A stretch of DNA of 6,288 bases, taken from Pseudomonadota bacterium. Lineage in GTDB: Bacteria; Pseudomonadota; Alphaproteobacteria; Sphingomonadales; Sphingomonadaceae. The notes below the pieces were generated by a model. The model was not told the DNA's origin and searched no databases. It saw only the letters and a list, made by a program, of their open reading frames with translations. Positions 1 through 5,835 of this stretch are shown piece after piece. The position numbers were made by a program, and so were the translations under genes. The stretch lies in NCBI GenBank assembly GCA_023436615.1, contig JAEZIO010000083.1, positions 1-6,288 on the forward strand, given 5' to 3'. Each line of letters opens with the position of its first letter. The first letter of the stretch is position 1.

Positions 1-118
1 TCGCCCGGGGGACGGCATCTGCGCGGCAGTGCAGCAGATCGGCATCGTTCTCTCGGAACATTTCCCGAAGACGTCGGCTAATCCGAACGAGATACCGGAC
101 AAGCTGATCGAGCTTTAA
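1..118 (+). CDS. C-terminal end of a probable TPM-domain protein (5' truncated)
   Basis: An open frame enters from the left edge (first whole codon at 2) and ends at TAA 116-118, giving 38 residues. The tail contains GDGICAAVQQIGIVLSEHFP and, near the end, NEIPDKLIEL. This resembles the C-terminus of alphaproteobacterial TPM-domain (TPM_phosphatase, formerly DUF477) proteins, which commonly finish with a helix, an EHFP motif and an N-E-L/I-P-D/N-x-(L/V)-I ending. TPM proteins are membrane-linked or exported and are often found beside LemA, but their reaction is poorly defined. The next gene's ATG follows the stop codon directly, so the two are probably one transcript with coupled translation. 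The identification is from memory of the family tail; the catalytic part is outside the window, so it is only moderately sure. Confidence 0.6.
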   Translation, partial: RPGDGICAAVQQIGIVLSEHFPKTSANPNEIPDKLIEL

Positions 119-631
119 ATGGACGACACAGACGCACCGCTGGAGACGCCCTGGGAGGGCAAGTACATCAGCGTGCGCAAGCGAGGCCGCTGGGAATATG
201 TGTCGCGCTCCGACAGCACCGACGCAGTCGTCGTGCTTGCCGAGCACGAGGGCAAGATCATCCTGATCGAGCAATATCGTGTGCCGGTCGGCGGCCGCTG
301 CCTCGAGCTTCCGGCCGGCCTGGTCGGGGACGAGGACGAGCATGCGACGGTCGAGGAAACGGCCGTCAAGGAGCTGGAGGAAGAAACCGGCTTTACCGCC
401 GAGCGCATCGAGCGGCTCGGCGACTTCCACAGCTCGCCCGGCCTCGTCGCGGAAAGCTTCACGCTCGTGCGCGCCCATGGCGTCCGCAAGGTGGGCGACG
501 GTGGCGGCAACGAGCATGAGGATATCGTCGTCCACCTCGTCGCCCGCGAAGCCATTCCGGCTTTCATTCGGCAGCGCCGAGACGCCGGCACAGCCGTCGA
601 CGTCAAGCTGCTGCTTTTCCTCGATTTCTGA
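119..631 (+). CDS. Nudix hydrolase, ADP-ribose pyrophosphatase type
   Basis: A 170-residue protein, likely a cytosolic Mg2+-dependent hydrolase that cleaves ADP-ribose or a related nucleotide-sugar to AMP plus a sugar phosphate. An N-terminal beta region (about 15-60) leads to ELPAG (63-67) and the Nudix box. The catalytic helix reads KELEEETGF (84-92), with metal-binding glutamates E85, E88 and E89. SSPG (105-108) and the acidic NEHEDIVVH segment (131-139) are typical of the ADP-ribose pyrophosphatase branch and supply further active-site acids. Two deviations are visible: the loop between G67 and the helix has 16 rather than 13 residues, and the helix opens with K84 instead of Arg. The ATG abuts the upstream TAA and has no good SD, consistent with translational coupling. 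Length is slightly short of the usual 180-210. The Nudix fold is near certain; the exact substrate is not. Confidence 0.95.
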   Translation: MDDTDAPLETPWEGKYISVRKRGRWEYVSRSDSTDAVVVLAEHEGKIILIEQYRVPVGGRCLELPAGLVGDEDEHATVEETAVKELEEETGFTAERIERLGDFHSSPGLVAESFTLVRAHGVRKVGDGGGNEHEDIVVHLVAREAIPAFIRQRRDAGTAVDVKLLLFLDF

Positions 632-655
632 CGCCAAGGCGACTCATCGGCAATT

Positions 656-715
656 CAGCGGCCCAATGCTACAGCCCGTTGGTCGAAGATGGGCTTGGCC
701 CGTCGCGGGCCGCTG
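656..715 (+). repeat. Nested inverted repeats in the spacer before dcp
   Basis: CAGCGGCCC (656-664) is a perfect 9-bp complement of GGGCCGCTG (707-715). Inside it, AGCCCGTT (673-680) pairs with GATGGGCT (688-695), using two G-U pairs and a 7-nt loop. Two shorter hairpins compete with the outer right arm: GGCCCG/CGGGCC (697-702 with 706-711) and GCCGC/GCGGC (709-713 with 720-724). No T tract follows, so it is not a standard intrinsic terminator for the Nudix transcript. It could be a 5' leader structure of the downstream peptidase gene or a Rho-type 3' end. A role is inference only; GC-rich sequence forms such stems readily. Confidence 0.3.
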
Positions 716-717
716 CT

Positions 718-758
718 AGGCGGCTCTCATGCAGAATAGCGAGTGGGAAATTTCATGA
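718..758 (+). promoter_or_regulatory. Candidate SD plus nine-codon leader mini-ORF overlapping the dcp start
   Basis: AGGCGG (718-723), one mismatch from AGGAGG, lies 5 nt before ATG 729-731. That ATG opens a nine-codon frame, MQNSEWEIS, ending in TGA 756-758. The stop overlaps the preferred dcp ATG (755-757) as ATGA, the classic geometry for terminating-reinitiating ribosomes. The mini-ORF may therefore set dcp translation, or the arrangement may be chance. It is too short for codon statistics, and I do not claim a functional peptide. Confidence 0.25.
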
Positions 759-2914
759 ACGTTTTAATGCTGGCCGGAACGGCCATCGCCGCAATTGCCG
801 CGACCGCCGTGCCGGCGGAGGGGGCAGTCCCGTCTGCCGCCGCCGCTGCCCCGCAGTCCGCTGCGGTTGTGCCCGACAATGTGCTTCTGAAGGACTGGAC
901 CGGCCCGTACGCCGGCGTCCCGCCGTTCGACAAGGTTACCCCGGCGCTGTTTCCGCCGGCACTCCAGTTCGCGATCGACGAACAGCGCCGCGAAGTCCTC
1001 GCGATCGCCAACAACAAGGCGGTTCCGACGTTCGCCAACACCGTCGAGGCGCTCGAGAAGACCGGCCAGCGGCTGGACCGGGTGCTGTCGGTGTTCGGTG
1101 TCATGACCAGCAACATGGCGACGCCGGAATACCAGGCTCTCGACAAGGAATGGTCCCCAAAGCTGTCGGCCGCCTATGACGAGATCGTTCTCAACCCGCA
1201 GCTCTTCCAGCGAGTGAAGAGCCTCTACGATAGCAAGGCGACGCTGGGCCTCGATGCCAAGCAGAACCGGCTGCTCACCCGGCTGTACGAGAGCTTCGTA
1301 CGGCGCGGCGCGAACCTCGATCCACAGCAGAAGGCACAGCTGTCGAGCTACAACCAGCAGCTCGCGACCCTGTTCGCCGAGTTCAGCGAGAAGGTTCTCG
1401 CGGACGAGAGCACCTACATCGCCGCAAACGAGAAGGAGATGGCGGGAGTCCCCGCGGACGTGAAAGCGGCGATGAAGGCCGCGGCGAAGAAGCAGAAGCT
1501 CCCCGGCGACGTCTACGCGATCAAGAACACGCGGTCCGCCGTCGACCCGATCCTGACCTTCGCCGACAACCGCGCTCTTCGCGAGCGCATCTGGCGCGCC
1601 TTCGTCAATCGCGGCGACAATGGCGGCAAGAACGACACCAACGCAACGATCGCAAAGATCGTGAAGCTGCGTTCGGATCGCGCGAAGCTGCTCGGCTTCA
1701 AGGATCACGCCGAGTGGCGGATGCAGGACACGATGGCCAAGTCGCCCGATCGCGCGATGGACCTGATGATGAAGGTCTGGCCGGGCGCGGTTCAGCGCGT
1801 GAAGGAGGAGGTCGCCGAGCAGCAGGCGATGGCCAAGTCACTCGGTCACAAGATCACGATCGAGCCATGGGACTATCGCTACTACATGGAGAAGGTCCGC
1901 AAGCAGAAGTACGACCTCAGCCAGGAAGAGCTGAAGCCCTATTTCGAGCTCAACAACATCATCAACGGCTCCTATTGGGCTGCCGGCGAGCTCTACGGGC
2001 TCGACTTCAAGGAAGTCACCGGCACCATTCCCGTCTGGAAAGACGACATCCGGGTGTGGTCGGTCACCGACCGCAAGACCGGCAAGCAGGTCGGGCTCTT
2101 CTATCGCGACGATTATGCGGCCGAGGGCAAGCGTTCGGGGGCGTGGGCGACGACGTACCGCAGCCGCGCCGGGCTTTTGGGCGATGACATCGTGCTAGGC
2201 TCGAACAACAACAATTTCGTGAAGCCGGGCCCCGGGGAGCCGGTGCTGATCAGCCTCGACGACGCGGAAACCCTGTTCCACGAGTTCGGCCACGCGATCC
2301 ATTACTTCCTGTCGAACGTCTATTATCCGAGCCTGGGCGGGTCGCAGCGCGACTTCGTCGAATATCCGAGCCAGGTGAACGAGAATTGGCTGCTGACGCC
2401 GGAGGTTCTCCAGCGCTTCGCCAAGCACCACAAGACAGGCCAGCCGATGCCGCAGGCGCTCGTGGACAAGATCCAGAAGGCGCAGACCTTCAACCAGGGC
2501 TTCGCCACGGTTGAGTATCTGTCCTCGGCGCTCGTCGACATGATGCTCCACCGCGACGCCGACGGTGTCGTCGACCCCGACGCGTTCGAGAAGACGGCGC
2601 TCGCGGAGATCGGCATGCCGAAGGAGATTGTGATGCGGCACCGGCTGCCGCAGTTCAATCACCTGTTCTCGTCGGATGCCTATTCGGCCGGCTATTACTC
2701 CTACCTGTGGTCGGAGACGATGGACGCCGATACCTGGGCGGCGTTCCAGGAAGCGGGAAGCCCGTGGGACAAGGCGACCGCCGAGCGCTTTGCGCGCTAC
2801 TTGCTGTCGACCGGCAACGAGACCGACCGCGCCGAGGCGTATCGGCAGTTCCGCGGCCGCGATCCGGACGTCGACGCGCTGCTTCGCAAGCGTGGCTTCC
2901 CGACGGCGAACTAA
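755..2914 (+). CDS. dcp: M3-family zinc metallopeptidase, peptidyl-dipeptidase Dcp-like
   Basis: A 719-residue oligopeptide-degrading zinc peptidase of the M3A (thimet/Dcp) family. The zinc site is HEFGH (H509, E510, H513), with E536 in DFVEYPSQ as the third ligand. YSAGYYSYLWS (643-653) matches the conserved tyrosine-rich substrate loop. The GPYAGVPPFDKV segment after the leader is typical of Dcp, which removes C-terminal dipeptides; OpdA-like activity cannot be excluded. Residues 1 to about 21 are hydrophobic and resemble a signal peptide with possible cleavage after TAVPA, suggesting a periplasmic enzyme, but the n-region has no Lys or Arg. I chose ATG 755 because GGGA (745-748) stands 6 nt upstream. 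GTG 743 is the only earlier start after the in-frame stop at 737-739 and has no SD. Length without the leader fits Dcp (about 680). The gene stands alone and ends at a strong terminator. Confidence 0.95.
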   Translation: MNVLMLAGTAIAAIAATAVPAEGAVPSAAAAAPQSAAVVPDNVLLKDWTGPYAGVPPFDKVTPALFPPALQFAIDEQRREVLAIANNKAVPTFANTVEALEKTGQRLDRVLSVFGVMTSNMATPEYQALDKEWSPKLSAAYDEIVLNPQLFQRVKSLYDSKATLGLDAKQNRLLTRLYESFVRRGANLDPQQKAQLSSYNQQLATLFAEFSEKVLADESTYIAANEKEMAGVPADVKAAMKAAAKKQKLPGDVYAIKNTRSAVDPILTFADNRALRERIWRAFVNRGDNGGKNDTNATIAKIVKLRSDRAKLLGFKDHAEWRMQDTMAKSPDRAMDLMMKVWPGAVQRVKEEVAEQQAMAKSLGHKITIEPWDYRYYMEKVRKQKYDLSQEELKPYFELNNIINGSYWAAGELYGLDFKEVTGTIPVWKDDIRVWSVTDRKTGKQVGLFYRDDYAAEGKRSGAWATTYRSRAGLLGDDIVLGSNNNNFVKPGPGEPVLISLDDAETLFHEFGHAIHYFLSNVYYPSLGGSQRDFVEYPSQVNENWLLTPEVLQRFAKHHKTGQPMPQALVDKIQKAQTFNQGFATVEYLSSALVDMMLHRDADGVVDPDAFEKTALAEIGMPKEIVMRHRLPQFNHLFSSDAYSAGYYSYLWSETMDADTWAAFQEAGSPWDKATAERFARYLLSTGNETDRAEAYRQFRGRDPDVDALLRKRGFPTAN

Positions 2915-2920
2915 GGCGAG

Positions 2921-2945
2921 GGCGCGGCTTAGAGCCGCGCCTTTT
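2921..2945 (+). terminator. Rho-independent terminator of dcp
   Basis: GGCGCGGCT (2921-2929) pairs perfectly with AGCCGCGCC (2933-2941) around a three-base loop, and TTTT (2942-2945) follows at once. It starts 6 nt after the dcp stop codon. On the minus strand the same stem is not followed by a T run, so it should act mainly on the plus-strand transcript. The right arm and loop also encode the last codons and part of the stop codon of the convergent phosphotransferase gene. Confidence 0.75.
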
Positions 2946-3996
2946 GCGCTTCCGCCCAGGCGAGTTCGGCGAGCGGCTCGAGCTTGCTCGCGGTTTCGAT
3001 CGCGTGCGCCGATGAGGCCGTACCGCGCGCGATGCGGCCGCGGATCCCGTGCAGGATCGCGGCGAGGCGGAACAGGTTGAAGACCACGAGATAGTCCGTG
3101 TTGGCCAGGTGGTCTCGGCCGGTGCGTCTGCAATAGGCCGCGACATATTCCTGTTCCGAAGGGATTCCGAGCGCGTCGAGGTCCATTCCCGCAAGCCCTG
3201 CGAACAGGTCGCTGGGCATCCGGTACATCAGCAGGTGGTAGGTGAAGTCCGACGCCGGGTCGCCGAGTGTCGACAGCTCCCAGTCCAGTACGGCGCGCAC
3301 GCGGGGCTCGTCGGGCCAGAAGATCATGTTGTCGCAGCGGAAATCGCCGTGGACGACGCTCGAGCGTCCGCTGTCCGCCGGCAGATGCTTCTGCAGCCAG
3401 TCGACCAGCTGGTCCATTGCGTCGAGCCGCGCCGCCTCGACGTCGCCTAGATATTGTTTTGACCAGCGCGCGACCTGCCGCTCGACGAAGCCCCCGGCTT
3501 TTCCATAATCGCCGAGGCCGATCGCCGGCGGATCGTAGCCGTGAAGCTGCGCGATGGTCGCGTTCATCGCGTCGAACGCGGCGCCTCGGTCCTCTCGCGA
3601 CAGGCCCGGCAGCTGCGCTTCCCAGAAGATCCGGCCGTGAACCAGGTCCATCACGTAGAAAGGCGTGCCGACGACGTTTTCGTCTTCGCAGAGGCCGTAG
3701 ACTCGCGGGACCGGGAATCCCTGCGCCCCCAGCGCGGCGAGCACGCGATATTCGCGATCGACGGCGTGCGCGCCGGGAAGGAGCTTCCCCGGGGGCTTGC
3801 GGCGCAACACGTAAGCCCCGTTCGGTGAATCGATGCGATAGGTCGGGTTCGACTGCCCACCCTTGAACATGCTCACCTGGACCAAGCCGTCGTGACCGGG
3901 GATATGCTCCGAAAGCCATCGGTCGAGCGCCGCCGTGTCGAAGCTCAGGCGGTCGGGGACTTCGCGCGTTCCGCTATTGGCCTCGGTGCGGTCCAT
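2929..3996 (-). CDS. Phosphotransferase family protein (APH fold, ACAD10/11 N-terminal-like)
   Basis: A 355-residue cytosolic kinase-fold protein. The N-lobe has the phosphate loop GGQSN (46-50), YVLRRKPPG (62-70) with the probable ATP lysine among R65, R66 and K67, and E82 in the next helix. The C-lobe carries the catalytic VVHGDFRCDN (214-223; D218 as base, N223) and VLDWE (236-240; D238 for Mg2+), followed by LGDPASD. The GGQSNPTY start and LSTLGDP motif place it with the ACAD10/ACAD11 N-terminal-like branch rather than drug-resistance aminoglycoside kinases. Characterised members of that branch phosphorylate 4-hydroxyacyl-CoA substrates; the substrate here is unknown. The start is the first ATG after an immediately preceding in-frame TAA. 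It has no well-spaced SD (GGA only 3 nt away), so the mRNA may be leaderless. The gene is convergent with dcp and divergent from the metallophosphoesterase. The family is secure; the function is open. Confidence 0.93.
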   Translation of the reverse strand: MDRTEANSGTREVPDRLSFDTAALDRWLSEHIPGHDGLVQVSMFKGGQSNPTYRIDSPNGAYVLRRKPPGKLLPGAHAVDREYRVLAALGAQGFPVPRVYGLCEDENVVGTPFYVMDLVHGRIFWEAQLPGLSREDRGAAFDAMNATIAQLHGYDPPAIGLGDYGKAGGFVERQVARWSKQYLGDVEAARLDAMDQLVDWLQKHLPADSGRSSVVHGDFRCDNMIFWPDEPRVRAVLDWELSTLGDPASDFTYHLLMYRMPSDLFAGLAGMDLDALGIPSEQEYVAAYCRRTGRDHLANTDYLVVFNLFRLAAILHGIRGRIARGTASSAHAIETASKLEPLAELAWAEAQKARL

Positions 3997-4003
3997 TTAT
4001 CCA

Positions 4004-4031
4004 CATGTATCGATGAACCGCCGCCTGTCAC
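4004..4031 (-). promoter_or_regulatory. Candidate promoter of the phosphotransferase gene
   Basis: Read on the minus strand, GTGACA (4031-4026) matches the TTGACA -35 box at five of six positions. Sixteen bases later, TACATG (4009-4004) is a weak -10. Transcription would begin near 3997, practically at the ATG (3996), giving a leaderless transcript that fits the poor SD. The gap between the divergent genes is only 35-50 nt, so a promoter for this gene has to lie here. The -10 match is weak. Confidence 0.33.
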
Positions 4032-4046
4032 GTGCGTTGGCGAGCG

Positions 4047-4892
4047 GTGGCTCGCCTGATCCACCTCTCGGACCTGCATTTCGGGGCTCATGACCCGAGG
4101 CTCGTCGACGCCGTCGAGCAACGCGTGGCGGAGATCGGTCCCGACCTTGTCGTCATCAGCGGGGATTTCACGCAGCGGGCGCGCACCGAGCAGTTCCAGG
4201 AGGCCTGCCGCTTTCTCGAGCGCCTTCGCGATGCGGGCCAGGAGATCATCGCAGTACCGGGCAATCACGACGTTCCGTTGTACGACGTGTTCCGTCGGTT
4301 CCTCTCCCCGCTGACGCGGTACATGCGCTACATCGACGACACGCTCTGTCCGCTGCATGAAATCCCCGGTGCAACCGTGCTAGGGATCAACACTGCGCGA
4401 TCGCTGACGTTCAAGGACGGGCGCATCAGCCGTGAGCAGATGCAGTTCATCCGCGACACCTTCGAGCGCACCGACCCGAACGCGCTGCGTATCCTGGTCA
4501 CCCATCATCCGCTGTTTGCGCTGCGGGTTGGCGACCACCTCACTCCCGCCGTGGGCAGAAGCGAGCTGGCGCTCGACGCGATCGGCGAATCCGGCGTCGA
4601 CCTGCTCCTCGCTGGCCATAATCATGACGCGTCGATCCATAGTGCCCGCGACCTCGTGACTCGCGCCGGACCCGCGCTTGTGGTGCAGGCGGGCACGGCA
4701 ACTTCGACGCGCGTTCGCGATCAGCAGCAGAGCTTCAATCGCATCGATATCGAAGGGGAGGCGGTGACGGTCGCCGTCGCGACCTGGGACGGTTCGGAAT
4801 TCGTCCCGCAGGCGGCCCAGCGGTACGAGCGTCGCGACGATCATTGGCGCGTCGCCGGCGCCGAGAAGCGGCTCGACGAGCCGGCCCACTAG
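4047..4892 (+). CDS. Calcineurin-like metallophosphoesterase
   Basis: A 281-residue dinuclear-metal phosphoesterase. All family motifs are present in order: SDLHFG (D9, H11), SGDFT (D40), PGNHD (N73, H74), THHP (H153/H154) and AGHNHD (H191, H193). No signal peptide or membrane segment is visible, so it is probably cytosolic. The size and the MARLIHLSDLHFG opening resemble CpdA-like class III phosphodiesterases (CpdA cleaves cAMP), but the superfamily is too broad in substrates to assign one. I chose GTG 4047 because the protein then begins MARLIHLSDLHFG, the usual start for this group; GTG 4032 would add five residues and has no SD. Even the chosen start has only a weak purine stretch (GGCGAG). 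nadC follows 33 nt downstream, probably on the same transcript. The last coding bases take part in the inverted repeats at 4869-4919. Confidence 0.93.
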   Translation: MARLIHLSDLHFGAHDPRLVDAVEQRVAEIGPDLVVISGDFTQRARTEQFQEACRFLERLRDAGQEIIAVPGNHDVPLYDVFRRFLSPLTRYMRYIDDTLCPLHEIPGATVLGINTARSLTFKDGRISREQMQFIRDTFERTDPNALRILVTHHPLFALRVGDHLTPAVGRSELALDAIGESGVDLLLAGHNHDASIHSARDLVTRAGPALVVQAGTATSTRVRDQQQSFNRIDIEGEAVTVAVATWDGSEFVPQAAQRYERRDDHWRVAGAEKRLDEPAH

Positions 4893-4919
4893 CTCGCCTT
4901 CGCCGGCTCGCGTAGAGCC
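4869..4919 (+). promoter_or_regulatory. Mutually exclusive hairpins between the metallophosphoesterase gene and nadC
   Basis: Four segments can pair in two exclusive ways. Segment 1 CGGCTC (4869-4874) pairs with GAGCCG (4878-4883), and segment 3 GGCTC (4905-4909) pairs with segment 4 GAGCC (4915-4919). Alternatively CGAGCCGGC (4877-4885) pairs with GCCGGCTCG (4902-4910), a perfect 9-bp stem around the upstream gene's stop codon (4890-4892). The 3:4 hairpin ends 6 nt before the nadC ATG, where an SD would lie. This is attenuator-like geometry without a T tract, so any effect would more likely be on translation. The role is inferred. Confidence 0.3.
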
Positions 4920-4925
4920 CCCGCC

Positions 4926-5765
4926 ATGATCCTGGGGTTCGACACAGAAGCATTCGTACGTCGGGCGCTCGATGAGGACCTGGGGGAGGGCGGCGACGTC
5001 ACATCCAGGGCGACGATCGCCGCGGACGCGCGCTTCACCGCTGAGCTTGGCGCTCGAGAGCCTATCGTCGTCGCCGGGCTCGACCTTGCGGCGGCGTTCT
5101 TTCGCGCCCTCGACCCGGACGTCACCGTCAGGCAGCTGGTAGGTGACGGAAACGTGGCGCACGCGGGCGCGACGCTGATGACAATGTCCGGCAATGCCCG
5201 CGCCATGCTTGCTGCGGAACGGTCCGCGCTCAACACCTTGCAGCATCTTTCCGGTATAGCGACGCTCACGCGCAAATATGTCGATGCGATCGCAGGGACC
5301 GGCGCGACGTTGCTGGACACGCGCAAGACGATCCCCGGACTTCGCGCTCTCGAAAAATATGCAGCGCGAATGGGCGGGGCGGAAAACCACCGGATGCGGT
5401 TGGACGACGGCATGCTGATCAAGGACAATCACATCGCCGTCGCGGGCGGCGTTGCCGCGGCCGTCCGCTCCGCAAAGGATGCGGGGACCACCCTTCAGAT
5501 ACAGGTGGAAGTCGACTCCATCGATCAGATCGAGGAGGCGCTTTCCGCCGGTGCCGACCGCCTCCTGCTCGACAATATGGACCCGCCGACCCTGCGCCGT
5601 GCGGTCGACCTGGTCGCCGGGCGAGTGCCGCTCGAAGCATCGGGCGGTGTTCGGCTCGAAAGCATCCGTGGGATTGCGGAAACGGGGGTCGACTATATTT
5701 CGGTCGGCCGCATCACCCAGTCCGCGCCCGCGGTCGATATCGGCATGGATTACGCGCTGGAATAG
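4926..5765 (+). CDS. nadC: Nicotinate-nucleotide pyrophosphorylase (carboxylating), quinolinate phosphoribosyltransferase
   Basis: A 279-residue cytosolic enzyme of de novo NAD synthesis. It joins quinolinate and PRPP to give nicotinate mononucleotide, CO2 and pyrophosphate. The N-terminal open-face region (1 to about 105) begins FDTEAFVRRALDEDLGEGGD and includes E98-R99 before LNTLQHLSG. The barrel carries DTRKT (131-135; R133, K134), ENHR (153-156; H155, R156), IKDNHI (165-170; K166), VEVDS (194-198; E195), LLDNMD (214-219; D216) and SGG at 239-241 with SVGR (259-262) for phosphate binding. These are the quinolinate and PRPP-binding residues of the family and none is missing. The length is typical. 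No SD is visible before the ATG, and a small hairpin occupies that place, so translation may depend on the upstream metallophosphoesterase gene. nadA and nadB are not in the window. Confidence 0.97.
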   Translation: MILGFDTEAFVRRALDEDLGEGGDVTSRATIAADARFTAELGAREPIVVAGLDLAAAFFRALDPDVTVRQLVGDGNVAHAGATLMTMSGNARAMLAAERSALNTLQHLSGIATLTRKYVDAIAGTGATLLDTRKTIPGLRALEKYAARMGGAENHRMRLDDGMLIKDNHIAVAGGVAAAVRSAKDAGTTLQIQVEVDSIDQIEEALSAGADRLLLDNMDPPTLRRAVDLVAGRVPLEASGGVRLESIRGIAETGVDYISVGRITQSAPAVDIGMDYALE

Positions 5766-5813
5766 GAACCTCCCGTCCTCAAGCAGCTTAGTGGCGCAGA
5801 GACAAAAGCGGCT

Positions 5814-5820
5814 TTATATG
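5814..5820 (+). promoter_or_regulatory. Possible -10 element before the nitronate monooxygenase gene
   Basis: TTATATG is the most AT-rich patch in the 92-nt spacer, and TATATG (5815-5820) matches the -10 consensus at four of six positions. No convincing -35 box is found 16-18 nt upstream. If used, transcription would start near 5827, leaving a 5' leader of about 30 nt. No T-tract terminator was seen after nadC, so read-through from nadC is also possible. Confidence 0.2.
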
Positions 5821-5835
5821 GCGGGCAAACGGTGC

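Noticed and set aside
743..757. GTG 743 as the dcp start
   Set aside because: No SD precedes it, whereas ATG 755 has GGGA at a suitable distance and overlaps the upstream mini-ORF stop. The four extra residues add nothing to a signal peptide. Not fully excluded.
764..1708. A 314-codon antisense frame within dcp
   Set aside because: Composition is typical of a shadow of a GC-rich coding strand, with no motif or start signal.
2195..3919. A 574-codon open frame on the minus strand spanning the dcp 3' half and the phosphotransferase gene
   Set aside because: It overlaps two genes with complete catalytic motifs, is Arg-rich and low-complexity in the phosphotransferase part, and has no recognisable domain. 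It is a by-product of GC-rich third positions.
2929..3996. Reading the APH-fold gene as an aminoglycoside resistance determinant
   Set aside because: Its GGQSN and LSTLGDP motifs fit the ACAD10/11-like branch, and there are no mobile or resistance genes nearby.
4029..4034. CACGTG palindrome in the divergent gap as an operator
   Set aside because: A six-base palindrome alone is expected often by chance, and no second copy or longer dyad surrounds it.
4032..4049. GTG 4032 as the metallophosphoesterase start
   Set aside because: It would add five residues without an SD, and the GTG lies next to the putative -35 of the divergent gene. MARLIHLSDLHFG from 4047 fits the family start better.
4380..5432. 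A 350-codon antisense frame across the metallophosphoesterase gene and nadC
   Set aside because: It lies opposite two genes with full family motifs and shows no domain of its own.
119..5765. An NAD-metabolism cluster linking the ADP-ribose hydrolase with nadC
   Set aside because: They are over 4 kb apart, with a terminator and a convergent gene between them, so a shared operon is ruled out and the theme is likely coincidence.
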